Assembly: GCA_029259595.1 (NCBI GenBank)
Contig: JAJDEW010000007.1
Span: 31,004 to 95,003 of the forward strand
Reading direction: 5' to 3'
Source of the DNA: Planctomycetota bacterium
Lineage (GTDB): Bacteria; Planctomycetota; UBA1135; GCA-002686595
DNA length: 64,000 nt
A program made the position numbers and the translations under genes. A model generated the notes under the pieces. It did not search any database, was not told the DNA's origin, and was given only the letters and a program-made list of their open reading frames with translations. Of this stretch, positions 1 to 9,209 are shown piece by piece. How positions within the stretch are numbered: the first letter of the stretch is position 1; each line of letters opens with the position of its first letter.

Positions 1-269
1 AGCGGGACGTTGAGGACCATGTTGCTGGCGTCGCCTTGGGAGTCCCAGCTCTCGGAGCCGGCGATGTCGAGGACGAGCGTCGTGGCGCCGCCGACGGTGG
101 TCTGGCTGAGAATCGTGGGCGTGACGACCACGGTTCCGCCACCTTCGGGCGAGGTGGGCGCGGCGGAGGTCGCGCTGAACGCCGGTCCGCTGGTGGAGCT
201 CTTCTGAGCTTCCGAGACCGTGGCGAACCCGACGAATGCCGCGAGGGCGAGGGCGAGATTTTTCTTCAT
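1..269 (-). CDS. Secreted protein, N-terminal part (runs off the window start)
   Basis: The reading frame is open from an ATG at 269 down to base 1, so only the first 89 codons are present. The N-terminus starts MKKNLALALAAFVGFA and ends in SEAQ, a clear Sec signal peptide with two lysines, a hydrophobic core and a small-residue cleavage site. The mature part is low-complexity, rich in Ser, Thr, Pro and Gly. It then becomes a beta-type sequence (TVVVTPTILSQTTV). No family is recognisable from this fragment; an exported or surface protein is inferred. The 730 bp upstream of its start separate it from the next gene, which is divergent. Confidence 0.6.
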   Translation of the reverse strand, partial: MKKNLALALAAFVGFATVSEAQKSSTSGPAFSATSAAPTSPEGGGTVVVTPTILSQTTVGGATTLVLDIAGSESWDSQGDASNMVLNVP

Positions 270-1002
270 GACCTGATGTTGTTCTCTTCGTGTCAGCGTC
301 CTCGGTGGGCCTCGCGGGCCCGGGAACGCGCTTTGGATCGATGGGGTGGAAGAGCCGGGCTCGAGACGAACACCACGCTCTTCGCGCCCTCGAAGAGAGC
401 AAGGCCTGTGCCGGAGCCCGAACAGATTTCCTAAGTCCTGCTCCGGAAGGAGTTTCCGTCCAGGGGACGCGCTCGACGCCGGCCCTCGGCTCGAGCCGGA
501 GTGGAGCAAAATGCACCAAGCACGCACGGTGGGGTCCCAGCCGGCATCATAAGGTGTTGTCGCAAGAAGGCTTAGAGCCTCTGTTGCAGTTCGCCCCACG
601 GATCGGATCGAAGCGCATCTCCTGGGTGCATGTTGCGCCACCCCCGATCGGATCCTCCCGGCTGGGCCCCGTCTGGGGCCGTTCTCGGGTCCTGGTTCGC
701 GCCGGAAACGGGGCTCGGCCGCGTCCATGGCACGAGGGACGGGTGCCCAAGCGAGACCTCGAGCGCACGTGTCGGGCTGCGGGGATCGGCCAGCAGAGCG
801 CAGGGATCTCCGGTGATCGCTGGCAAGCGGCTCGCTGTCGGGACACGGGTCGTGGGGTCGGAGACGTAGCGCGCCCTGGCGATCGCGCTAAACTGTAGCC
901 TTACACGCGTACGCGCCGCGACCGCTCGCGGAGGAGCTGGGGGTCGTCATTTCACATTCGTCATCCATCGCCGCACCCATCGCGCCCGTTCGTCCGTGGC
1001 CG
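270..1002. other. Intergenic region between divergent genes
   Basis: About 730 bp lie between the divergent starts of the secreted protein on the left and the TPR lipoprotein on the right. Several short open frames overlap here on both strands, but all have arginine- and proline-rich translations typical of GC-rich non-coding DNA, and none has a convincing start. A GGAGGAG stretch near 930-936 is the only ribosome-binding-like signal; it probably belongs to the gene starting just downstream. I see no RNA gene or repeat. Confidence 0.5.
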
Positions 1003-2472
1003 TTGGCCGCCTGCGTTGTGGGGGTGGCCCTGGGACTCGCGGGTTGTGGCGAGTCCCTCGATCCGGCCCAGGGCGCAGAAGGCCTGGGTCGAACCCCGGA
1101 GCCGCTCGGCTCCGGGCTCGCGGGCCGCGCGCCCGCTCTGGGAGATCTGTCCGAGCTCGCGCCCGAGGCGCGCGAACTCCTGGAAGCGGCCGCTGCCGGG
1201 GTCGATCGCGATCCTGGCCGTTCCGAGGCTTGGAGGCAGCTCGGGATGGCCTTGCACGCCTACCGCCGCTTCGGCCTGGCAGCCGACGCCTACGCGCAGA
1301 GCCTGGCGCGCGTTGCGGACGATGCTCGCACGCAGCACTGCGCGGGGCTCGTGTTCGAACAACTCGGGCGCGAAGACGAAGCCCGCCAGGCGTTCGAGGC
1401 CGCCGCGCGAATCGCGCCGTCCTATCCGCCGGCCTACTGGCGGCTCGCGCTCCTGCAGCTTGGCGCCGGCGAGCCCCAGGCCGCCGAGGCGTCCTTGGTC
1501 CGCGCCTTGGAGGTGGCCCCCTTCGACGCCGCCGCCAACGTCACGCTGGCGCGCGTGCACCTGCAGAGCGGACGCGAGGCCGCGGCGGTCGACGTCCTCG
1601 AGGCCCATCTCGAACGCAACCCGCGCGACGACAACGCCCGCTACCTCCTGGGGACGGCCCTGCGCGCGGTCGGGCGAGCGCAAGAAGCGGCGCGTGCCCT
1701 GGCGGCGGGCAAGGGGGGCGAGGCCCTGCGGGACGACCCGTGGGAGCGCGAGGTCCTGGCCTTGCGCAAGGGCTACCGGACCGACTTCCTGCGCGCGCTC
1801 GAGCGGCTCGAGCAGGGCCAGGTCGACGAGGCGGCGCGCGCGCTCGAGGACCTGTTCCGACGCGAACCCGAGGACACGCTCATCCACATCGCGCTGCATC
1901 GGGCCTACCGTCGACGGGGAGAACTCGACCGCGCGATCGACCTCTTGCTCGAGGCGCGGCGGCTCGAGCCTTTGCAGGACACGGTGCATCTGCATCTGGC
2001 CGGGACCCTGCAGGAAAAGGCACACGCCGACGGTGCGGTGGACAGAAGTCTGCTGGCCCTCGCGTTGAAGAGCATCGAGACCGCCTGCGAGCTGAGCCCG
2101 AGCTATGCCACGGCCCATGCGCTGCACGGCGACGTGCTCTTGGATCTCGGCCGCGAGCCTGAGGCGGTCGCGGCTTGGGTGCGCGCGGCGGACTTCGAAC
2201 GCACCAATCCCCTGTGGTTCGAGAAGGCCTCGCTCGGCCTCTGTCGCCTGGGCCGTTGGGCCGACGCGGTGCCCTACCTCGAGCAGCTCGACGTCCTGCG
2301 TCCCGACGCGCCGGCGACCTTGCTCTACCTTTCCGCGGCGCTCGCGAACTCGGGCCGGCTCGAAGAGGCGGCGCGACCGCTCGAGCGCGCGCGCGAGCTC
2401 GCGCCCGAGGATGCGACCATCCGCCAGGCGGTCGTCGACCTGCGCGAGAAGCGCCGGGAGGCAGGCGGGTGA
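1003..2472 (+). CDS. TPR-repeat lipoprotein
   Basis: A 489-residue protein made almost entirely of helical tetratricopeptide-like repeats from about residue 50 to the end, with motifs such as A-x-x-x-Y-x-x-x-L and recurrent L-x-x-x-P-x-(D/N). TPR arrays mediate protein-protein contacts. The N-terminus has a hydrophobic stretch ending in the lipobox LAGC (Cys15), so it should be lipid-anchored. The TTG start at 1003 leaves a signal peptide with no basic residue. The frame stays open upstream, where an ATT at 949 lies about 12 nt after GGAGGAG, so the true start may be further 5'. The stop overlaps the next start (GTGA), so the two genes are translationally coupled. The TPR plus ASPIC/UnbV pairing recurs in planctomycetes and Acidobacteria. 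Confidence 0.75.
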   Translation: MAACVVGVALGLAGCGESLDPAQGAEGLGRTPEPLGSGLAGRAPALGDLSELAPEARELLEAAAAGVDRDPGRSEAWRQLGMALHAYRRFGLAADAYAQSLARVADDARTQHCAGLVFEQLGREDEARQAFEAAARIAPSYPPAYWRLALLQLGAGEPQAAEASLVRALEVAPFDAAANVTLARVHLQSGREAAAVDVLEAHLERNPRDDNARYLLGTALRAVGRAQEAARALAAGKGGEALRDDPWEREVLALRKGYRTDFLRALERLEQGQVDEAARALEDLFRREPEDTLIHIALHRAYRRRGELDRAIDLLLEARRLEPLQDTVHLHLAGTLQEKAHADGAVDRSLLALALKSIETACELSPSYATAHALHGDVLLDLGREPEAVAAWVRAADFERTNPLWFEKASLGLCRLGRWADAVPYLEQLDVLRPDAPATLLYLSAALANSGRLEEAARPLERARELAPEDATIRQAVVDLREKRREAGG

Positions 2473-4157
2473 GGGCTCCGAGCCGGGCGGGCGCGCTCAT
2501 GGCGGCGAGCCTTGCGGCCTGCTCTCCGACCGAGAGTGGTGCATCGCAGCCCGAATCCGGGAGCGTCCTGGCGCAGTCCAGCGCGCCAGAGCCGTGGTTC
2601 GTCGAGGTCCGCACGGCCTGGGGAGTCGAGTTCGTGCACCGCTCGGGTCATCGCGACGCCTACTACATTCCCGAGATCGTCGCCGGAGGCGTGGCACTCG
2701 TCGACCTGGAGAACGACGGTGACCTCGATCTCTATCTCGTTCAATCCGATTCGTTGTCGGCCCCGCGTTCCGAATGCGAAGGCAATCGCTTGTATCGCAA
2801 TGCAGGCGGCGCCAGCTTCGAGGATGTGACGGACGCGAGCGGGGCCGACGACCGCGGCTACGGAATCGGTGTGGCGACCGGCGACGTCGACAATGACGGG
2901 CTCACCGACCTCTACGTCACGAACGTCGGGGCCAACGTACTGCTCGTGAATCGCGGCGACGCGACCTTCGCCGACACCACCACCGCCGCCGGGGTAGGGG
3001 ACCTTGGCTTCGGAGCCAGCGCGGTCTTCTTCGACTTCGACGTGGACGGTGATCTCGACCTGTGGGTGACGAACTACCTGGTCTGGAGCGTCGCGACCGA
3101 GAAGGCTTGCTTCAACGGACTGGGCCAGCGGGATTACTGCGCACCGGCCCTCTACAACGCGCCGGCGGTGGACGTCCTGTATCGCAACGACGGCGACGGC
3201 CGCTTCACGGACATCAGCGCAGCCGCGGGGCTCGGGCGCGTCATCGGCACCGGACTGGGCGTCGTCAGCGCAGACTTCACGGCCGACGGTCGTCCGGACA
3301 TCTTCGTGGCGAACGACGGTCGCCCGGACCAGCTGTGGGTCAACCGCGGGGACGGGCGCTTCGAGGACCAGGGCCTGCTCCTGGGCTGCGCCATGGACCA
3401 GGACGGCAAGCCCAAGGCCGGCATGGGCGTCGCGGTGGCCGACCTCGACGAGGACGGGCACCCCGATCTTCTGGTCTGCAACTTGCGTGGCGAGTCCGAC
3501 TCGCTCTTCCTGAACGACGGGAGCTCGTTTCGAGACGCGACCGGCCGCTTCGGACTCGGTACGACCAGCCGCACCTTCACACGCTTCGGCACGGGCTTCG
3601 TCGATTTTGACAACGACGGGCGCTTGGACCTCTACCAGGCCTCCGGGCGCGTTGCGAACGACGTCGACGGCCACGGCACGCCGGATTCCTTGGCCGAGCC
3701 GAACTTGCTCTTTCGCGGGATGGCCGGGGGGCGCTTCGAAGAGTCGCACCCGCGCGGTGGGACCGCCGGCTTGCTCGTGCACACGAGCCGTGGCGTCGCC
3801 TTCGGCGACCTCGACGGTGACGGTGGCGTGGATCTCGTCGTCGCAAACAAGGACGCCGCACCGTACGTCCTGCGCAACGTTCACCCCCGGCGCGGTCACT
3901 GGCTCTCCGTGCGCGTGCTCGATGAACACGGACGCGACGCGCTCGGAGCGACCGTTCACTTGCAGGACGGCGACCGCACCCTGCGCCGCGAGGTCCGATC
4001 GGGCTACAGCTACTGCTCGGCCAGCGACCCCCGCGTCCACTTCGGCCTCGGGGACACGCCGGCCGTGGACGAGCTCGAGGTGCGCTGGCTCGACGGCGCG
4101 CGAACCCGCCACCCCGTTCCCGGCGTCGATCGTGTGATGGTCGTCCGTCGGGACTGA
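2469..4157 (+). CDS. ASPIC/UnbV and FG-GAP repeat lipoprotein (CRTAC1-like)
   Basis: A 562-residue protein from the GTG at 2469, which overlaps the upstream TGA. Residues 1-18 form a short lipoprotein signal with lipobox SLAAC (Cys18). Seven or so VCBS/FG-GAP units follow, with calcium-binding loops of the D-x-(D/N)-x-D-G-x-x-D type (for example DLENDGDLD). The last about 75 residues form an ASPIC/UnbV domain (HWLSVRV, then HFGLGD and VDELEVRWLDG). The combination is that of CRTAC1-like proteins, beta-propellers at the cell surface. The substrate is unknown. Coupling to the TPR lipoprotein suggests that they act in one surface complex. Confidence 0.85.
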   Translation: MRAPSRAGALMAASLAACSPTESGASQPESGSVLAQSSAPEPWFVEVRTAWGVEFVHRSGHRDAYYIPEIVAGGVALVDLENDGDLDLYLVQSDSLSAPRSECEGNRLYRNAGGASFEDVTDASGADDRGYGIGVATGDVDNDGLTDLYVTNVGANVLLVNRGDATFADTTTAAGVGDLGFGASAVFFDFDVDGDLDLWVTNYLVWSVATEKACFNGLGQRDYCAPALYNAPAVDVLYRNDGDGRFTDISAAAGLGRVIGTGLGVVSADFTADGRPDIFVANDGRPDQLWVNRGDGRFEDQGLLLGCAMDQDGKPKAGMGVAVADLDEDGHPDLLVCNLRGESDSLFLNDGSSFRDATGRFGLGTTSRTFTRFGTGFVDFDNDGRLDLYQASGRVANDVDGHGTPDSLAEPNLLFRGMAGGRFEESHPRGGTAGLLVHTSRGVAFGDLDGDGGVDLVVANKDAAPYVLRNVHPRRGHWLSVRVLDEHGRDALGATVHLQDGDRTLRREVRSGYSYCSASDPRVHFGLGDTPAVDELEVRWLDGARTRHPVPGVDRVMVVRRD

Positions 4158-4229
4158 CGTTGCGGTGCGCGGGAGGGCGAGCCGGCCGTCCGCATCCGCG
4201 GCACCGTCACGTTCGGGGCAGGTCCGAGT

Positions 4230-5714
4230 TCAAAAGGTGCCGATCGTGATGTCGATGGCGTTGGTCAGCTGCAACTCGAAGGGGGCAGTTCGAACCGTCG
4301 CGCCCTGGGCGTTCAAGACCTTGCCGATCAGGATGCAGTCGTTCGGGATTCCTACGGCGTGAGTGCCGACGGCGACGTCGGAGGTGGAGAAGGGCGGAAC
4401 GCACAGCAGCTCGCCGACGCTGAAGACGAGGCCGGAGGTGGGCCCGTTCGTGCTGAAGGCCACGACGCTCGCCGTGGCGCCCGGGGTCGCGACGTCGACC
4501 TGGCTGTGGAAGTCGAATCCGATCACGGGCGGGGTCACCGGGAAGAAGCTGGCCGGATTGATTCCGCTTCCGTTGCGGAACACGGTCGCCGCCTGCGCGG
4601 ACCGATCGCACACGCCGGAGGGGTTGGCCAGGGCTGCTTGCAGGGCGGAAGCCGTGATCGGCGTTCCGCTGTTGCTGCCCGAACCCGACGTCGAGCAGCC
4701 GCCATTCGTGTGGATGCCGATCGCGACGCCCTGCTCTTCCCAGATCACCGGCGAGCCCGAGTTCCCGCCGGTCGTGTCCGTCTGATAGTTCAGGTTCGTG
4801 CCCGTTCCGACCAGGGGGCCCGTGTGCGTCTGCTGGATCTGGTTGAACGTCAAGTTCGGCGAACTGTCGGTGCCGTAGCCGGTGATCCGGATCGTCCTGC
4901 CGCCCGGTCCCGGCGGTGTGGCGAGCGCAAATCCGGCGCCATAGGTCTCGTAGGGCGTGAGGCCCGTGTTGCTGTTCGCGAAGACGCCGAAGTACTGCCA
5001 GTCGTCGCTCGCGTTTTCGAACTGGTACGAGCTGCCGTCGACCGCGTACTGGTCCTGCGGCGGCGGGGCGATCACGCTGCCACCGGCGCTCGACATGGGC
5101 ACGTTGAACTGGAGCACCGAACCCCCGCCTCCGGAGCAGTGTCCGGCCGACAGGAAGCACTTGCCGCAGTCGTCCAGCATCCAGGCGGTGCAGCCGATCG
5201 GCATGAGGCGCGCGACGCGGTTGTCGAAGGACGGTTGGCGATCGTCCAGCGGACCGCACTGGGTCTCCTGAGGAGACGCGGCCGTGCCGACTTCCAGCGC
5301 ACGCAGGACGAGGCGGTTGTCGCCGGTCCCCGGGGCCGCGAGGACCTCGACCAGGAGCGAGTCGCCGTTGAAGTAGGCGGTGCGACGCTCCCACTGCGCG
5401 ACGTGGCGGGCGTCGAGGACCTGCTCCGCCGCGTCGAGCAGGGACGTCACGCGCAGCAGGGACTCCCGGCCGCTGCCAAGCCTTCCGGCCAGTTGCACGT
5501 CGGCGAAGTGCAGCGCGAGCGTGCTCGCACCGTCGTGAACGACGAGGAAGGAGAGGACGGCCTCCCGTTCGTCGGATCCGCTCAAGCCGTCGTTGGCGAC
5601 GGTCCCGGAGTCCAGCGCCCAGTCGACCAGCGTGGTGGGCGTCGTTCCCTGCGCGACCAGGGGCATGGACAGGGCGAGCGAAGCGAGCACAGCTCCGGAT
5701 CGTGACAAGCTCAT
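4230..5714 (-). CDS. Secreted trypsin-like serine protease with C-terminal NAIDITIGTF module
   Basis: A 494-residue exported protein. A signal peptide ending near LVAQG is followed by a 150-residue beta-type domain and a chymotrypsin-fold protease. The catalytic triad is visible: His192 in LSAGHC, Asp237 or Asp238 in ASDDWQYFGV, and Ser319 in GGNSGSP. Cysteine pairs (for example CGKC) suggest disulfides. The last about 110 residues form a separate module with GELLCVPPF and the terminal NAIDITIGTF. Two other proteins in this window carry the same module. It may be a sorting or surface domain, but that role is inferred. Convergent with the ASPIC/UnbV gene, with 72 bp between. Confidence 0.85.
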   Translation of the reverse strand: MSLSRSGAVLASLALSMPLVAQGTTPTTLVDWALDSGTVANDGLSGSDEREAVLSFLVVHDGASTLALHFADVQLAGRLGSGRESLLRVTSLLDAAEQVLDARHVAQWERRTAYFNGDSLLVEVLAAPGTGDNRLVLRALEVGTAASPQETQCGPLDDRQPSFDNRVARLMPIGCTAWMLDDCGKCFLSAGHCSGGGGSVLQFNVPMSSAGGSVIAPPPQDQYAVDGSSYQFENASDDWQYFGVFANSNTGLTPYETYGAGFALATPPGPGGRTIRITGYGTDSSPNLTFNQIQQTHTGPLVGTGTNLNYQTDTTGGNSGSPVIWEEQGVAIGIHTNGGCSTSGSGSNSGTPITASALQAALANPSGVCDRSAQAATVFRNGSGINPASFFPVTPPVIGFDFHSQVDVATPGATASVVAFSTNGPTSGLVFSVGELLCVPPFSTSDVAVGTHAVGIPNDCILIGKVLNAQGATVRTAPFELQLTNAIDITIGTF

Positions 5715-5965
5715 CGCGGCAACCTGGGAAAGCGAGGGGTGTAGTGGACGTAGGGAACTCGAGCCGAGTCGAGCGCCAGCATAGGGGGGGAGGGCCGGAT
5801 GCGAAACCCGCTACGGTCCCACGCTGGCGAGGGCAGGGTCCTGCGGGAGCCTTTCGGGAGGCGCGCAGGGCGAAGGCTCTTCCGACAGATGCCGGGTCGC
5901 ACGTCGCAGCTCGTTCTCATCTGCGGGATGGTCGCGGTCCGACCGCGCATTCTCGGCCACCCGAA

Positions 5966-6733
5966 TCAGCGCGGAGCCGGGACGCGATGCGCACCGGCGG
6001 GGGGCGCGAACGTCGAGTCCGGAACCGGTCCGAAGCGCAAGTCCGAGAACTGCACTGTCCCGAGGGGCTCGCCGACGAGGCCCGCTTCCGCGCTCCAGTT
6101 CCAGAGCGTGAGATGCGTGGGCAGCCGCAACCCGTTCACGATCTCGAAGGCGTCGTAGGTCGCGGCGTGCGGTGCGGCCTGCGCCTCCTCGAGCGACTTG
6201 CCGTACGTCACCACATAGGCGAGCGCGATCAGGTGCGAATCGTCGGAGTCGGCGTAGACGACGTACCAGTCGTCGGGCGTGTCGCCGATGCCCTCTCCGA
6301 ACGTCATACGAGCCGCCAGGCGCTCGGCGCCCGCAAGCTGGCGCGCGCCCGGCGTCGCGAGCCGCGCGCCGGGATCGCCGAGCTTCCAGGGAGCAGCGAG
6401 AAAGTAGGGCCACGTCAGGAGATGGAAGCGCATCTGCGTGGGCGGGTCGATCGCGAAGGCGCCGAGCCAAGCCTCCTGTCCGTCGAAGACCGCTACTCCC
6501 CCGGCCTCGTCGACGAAGCGCACGCGCCCCGTGCGCGCGTCGTACGTCCCGTCGGCCGTCAGCGCTCGCTCCCCACCGAACTCCACCGTCAAGTGGAACT
6601 GCAGTGGCGGCATGTCGTAGAGCCCACCCGAACCGTGCGCCGCGGCGATGGCATCCGCGAAGTCGGCGCCGCTGTGCAAGCGGCCGGAACAAGAGGCGAG
6701 GAGCACGAGCAGAGCGAGCGAAACGAGGCGCAT
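5966..6733 (-). CDS. Lipoprotein of unknown function
   Basis: A 255-residue protein. I chose the ATG at 6733 because it begins an ideal lipoprotein signal (MRLVSLALLVLLASC, Cys15); an open frame continues 14 codons further upstream without such a signal. The mature part is predicted beta-rich with alternating hydrophobic strands (LQFHLTVEFGG, GTYDARTGRVRFVDE) and many Trp and Tyr residues. It resembles the antiparallel-sheet fold of LolA-like and DUF6503-like lipoproteins, but I cannot assign the family with certainty. It lies between the protease gene and the tRNA-Gly that marks the left end of the integrated element, so it is the last host gene on that side. Confidence 0.7.
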   Translation of the reverse strand: MRLVSLALLVLLASCSGRLHSGADFADAIAAAHGSGGLYDMPPLQFHLTVEFGGERALTADGTYDARTGRVRFVDEAGGVAVFDGQEAWLGAFAIDPPTQMRFHLLTWPYFLAAPWKLGDPGARLATPGARQLAGAERLAARMTFGEGIGDTPDDWYVVYADSDDSHLIALAYVVTYGKSLEEAQAAPHAATYDAFEIVNGLRLPTHLTLWNWSAEAGLVGEPLGTVQFSDLRFGPVPDSTFAPPAGAHRVPAPR

Positions 6734-6949
6734 GGTCGGAATCCGATTGTGGAGCACAGGGCAAGAGCGGCGCACGCGCCAATCACGGCGCCCATCACGA
6801 GCCGGCGCACCTGACTACGTGAGAATGCAGGCGGTGTGACGCCTTCTGGCAAGGTCGAGCGACGCCAGGCTCAGCGCTCGCCGCGCCTTGCCCAAGCAGC
6901 CGACCGATCTCCCGGATCATTGCGAGGCGTTCGATCGCGCCCGGGCGCC

Positions 6950-7025
<76 letters not shown>

Positions 7026-7111
7026 AAGAGTGCAGAACCGAAGGCTACACGAGGGTTTACGTCTGCGCAAGCGCAAGCCGCCGAACACGGAGGACCACCA
7101 AAAACAACTCG

Positions 7112-7154
7112 TGACCACTCGTTTCGGTACAGAAAGTGGTCAAGAAAGTGGTCA
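7112..7154. repeat. Left-end recombinase-site-like repeats (AGAAAGTGGTCA)
   Basis: Two perfect tandem copies of AGAAAGTGGTCA occupy 7131-7142 and 7143-7154. An inverted TGACCACT lies at 7112-7119. The same 12-mer recurs near the right end of the element at 26573-26584, where it is paired with an inverted copy. Placement about 90-130 bp inside the att repeat fits arm-type binding sites of a tyrosine integrase or excisionase; that role is inferred. Confidence 0.5.
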
Positions 7155-7294
7155 ACCCCGGGGCCGCTGGAGAGGGTGAGAGTGCGGGTCGCGCCTGCCG
7201 GTTCGTAGAGCGTCAGCATGGTTTGAACCAGCCTCTACGAACCGCGATCCTTGCGTGGCCACCCGGCCCCGAGCAGCGAACTGACGAACCCCGA

Positions 7295-7690
7295 ATGAAG
7301 CGAATCACCACGAGCCTCGCCGCCCTGCCACTGCTGTCCATCGCGGTCGTCATCGGGTCCATCTGGGCCGACTGGGGATCGGAGTCATGGGGCTGGTTCC
7401 AGCGCTCGGGTTCGTGGGTTGCGCTGACCGGCGCGGTGCTCACCTATCGCAGCATCATGAGGCTCGGAGTCCCAGGCGTCGGAGGCGTGGACACCACGTT
7501 CGCGCGGGGGAAGATCGTGTCTTCCGACGACTCGGGGCAAACGGTCAGCGTGGCGTTCGACGAGGAGACCTCTCGGAGCTTCGCGGAGGCCGACCTCGAC
7601 AGAGTCGCGGGTTGTCTCGGGGCCGTCTTCATCCTGGCCGGCACCTTCATCTGGGGCTACGGCGACCTGGTCGGAAGGATCTTCTCGTAG
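7295..7690 (+). CDS. Small inner-membrane protein of the element
   Basis: A 131-residue protein from the ATG at 7295; the frame is open further upstream through the att region, but the sequence there is not protein-like. Three hydrophobic segments are visible: residues about 5-23 (LAALPLLSIAVVIGSIWA), 37-55 and 108-128. Between the second and third lies a soluble loop of about 45 residues with an SH3-like beta pattern (GKIVSSDDSGQTVSVAF). It is the first gene inside the left end and is transcribed inward. No family is recognised. A role in the membrane, for example superinfection exclusion, would be speculation. Confidence 0.6.
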   Translation: MKRITTSLAALPLLSIAVVIGSIWADWGSESWGWFQRSGSWVALTGAVLTYRSIMRLGVPGVGGVDTTFARGKIVSSDDSGQTVSVAFDEETSRSFAEADLDRVAGCLGAVFILAGTFIWGYGDLVGRIFS

Positions 7691-7907
7691 GGCCGCTACG
7701 CACGACCTTGGAAGGCACGCCGTCTCGGACCGTCTCCGGCGAGTGGGCGACCGAATCGAGACAGCGCACCCACCTTCCCGTGAGGCCGCCTGAGTGGCGC
7801 CCTGCTCGTGCCAGCGGTGTAGAGTGTCGTCGGTCGTCATGAGCCTCGTTCGCCCTGTGGCGGGGCTCCAGCGAGCCAGGCAATTGCAGTTCGCCCAACT
7901 CGCCGGG

Positions 7908-8609
7908 CTACTGACCGCGTCGGGTCATCCGGTGCCGAAGCTGACGGATGGCGTCCTGGACGAGCTGGCGGACGCGCTCGCGGGTGATCCCGATCTCGGA
8001 CCCAACGGCCGCCAGGGTCTTGGGCTGGCACCCGATGCCGAAGTAGAGGCGCACTGCTTTCGCGGTTCGCTCGGGAAGCGCGTCGATGTGGTGCAGGAGG
8101 GTCTCGACCATGTCGGCATCGAGGGCGAGGTCGGCCGGGTTCGACGACTCGTCCGCAAGCTCGCCCGGTCGCTGCTCCTGGTCATTCCAGTTCGCGTCGA
8201 TCGACTTGGCGCGCAAGGCGCGAAGAGCCTGCTGCTCTCGCTCCGACAAGTCGAGATGGTCGGTCTGCGAAGCCGGCGCAACAGTGAGTCTGCCGAGCTG
8301 GTCGTGGAGACGACTGGGAATCCTTATCCCGAGCCGCTCTTCCCGAATCTGCCGGACCACGGTTCTCCTCATCGACCTTACCGCGTACGTCGTGAATTTG
8401 ACCCCTCTCGTCACGTCGAAGAGTCTGGACGCATTCCACAAGCCGACGAGACATGCTTGCTCGATGTCGTCATGGGTGAAACCCGGCATCTTCGCGTACT
8501 TGCCCGCGCACCAACGAGCCAGCATCCGGTGCTGCTCGAAGAGCGTGGCGCGATCGTCATCGGTCAGCTCGGCGAGATTGCTTCGGGGGACGGGAGCCGG
8601 GAGGGTCAC
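7908..8609 (-). CDS. Sigma-70 family RNA polymerase sigma factor of the element
   Basis: A 233-residue sigma factor. Region 2 spans about residues 30-100, including the core-binding and melting motif GFTHDDIEQACLVGLWNA and FTTYAVRSMRRTVVRQIREE. Region 4 spans about 175-228 with the helix-turn-helix QPKTLAAVGSEIGITRERVRQL. A linker rich in Glu and Ser replaces a full region 3. The GTG start at 8609 overlaps the stop of the upstream gene (GTGA), so both are coupled. It should redirect host polymerase to element promoters, perhaps the operon containing the terminase genes. That target is inferred. A sigma factor of its own is unusual for a phage satellite. Confidence 0.85.
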   Translation of the reverse strand: MTLPAPVPRSNLAELTDDDRATLFEQHRMLARWCAGKYAKMPGFTHDDIEQACLVGLWNASRLFDVTRGVKFTTYAVRSMRRTVVRQIREERLGIRIPSRLHDQLGRLTVAPASQTDHLDLSEREQQALRALRAKSIDANWNDQEQRPGELADESSNPADLALDADMVETLLHHIDALPERTAKAVRLYFGIGCQPKTLAAVGSEIGITRERVRQLVQDAIRQLRHRMTRRGQ

Positions 8610-9127
8610 GGCGCGTACGTCTCCACGATCTTGACCAGTTGAGGCCAGATGGCGTCGTGCTCATCCGTCGTGAGTCGCGACCCAGGCTCCTCGTAGTCAA
8701 TGCGCGTGACGACGATCGTCTCGGTGTACTTCGGCCAGTACGTGGCGCGGTACGGCTTCCTCGACCATGCCAGTCCGAGCCGAGCGCACTCGCGGTCCAT
8801 GCGGTCGTCGAAGTCGGAGGCGACGCCGCCGTACGGTTCGGCTACCAATTCCACGACGCGATCGCGCAGCACAAGGACGCTGGCGTGGTCCATCCACGCA
8901 GCGCGCTCCAATCCGAAGAAGTCGAAGTCGGCCGGAGGGTGATCGAGTCGAAGACCGCAGTGCGCGGCCGTCACGGCCTGCCACAAGACTTCGAGGGTGT
9001 GCTCGTAGTGTTCGTGTGAACGGGTGTCGTCGCGGCCCTGGTTGAACACCCAGGCGCAGTTCAGATTCGCGAGCGTGAGAGCCCCTCGCTGGCGAGCGTT
9101 GAGTCCGTTGAATTGGAGTAGCTTCAT
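8606..9127 (-). CDS. Unknown element protein coupled to the sigma factor
   Basis: A 173-residue protein from the ATG at 9127 (MKLLQFNGLNARQR). The frame extends 20 codons upstream but without a good start. The sequence is mixed alpha/beta, Trp- and Asp-rich, with a conserved-looking block HYEHTLEVLWQAVTAAHCGL and a C-terminal helix. No catalytic motif or known domain is recognised. Its stop overlaps the sigma-factor start by four bases, which indicates stoichiometric co-translation. A partner or regulator of the sigma factor is a reasonable guess but is unsupported by homology. Confidence 0.6.
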   Translation of the reverse strand: MKLLQFNGLNARQRGALTLANLNCAWVFNQGRDDTRSHEHYEHTLEVLWQAVTAAHCGLRLDHPPADFDFFGLERAAWMDHASVLVLRDRVVELVAEPYGGVASDFDDRMDRECARLGLAWSRKPYRATYWPKYTETIVVTRIDYEEPGSRLTTDEHDAIWPQLVKIVETYAP

Positions 9128-9209
9128 GTTGGATCGCTGGGGGAAGGTGGGAAGCCTGCGGGCGAACGAGACGATCGAAACCCGCAAGCTCCCCGGGGGA
9201 ACGGAGCAC

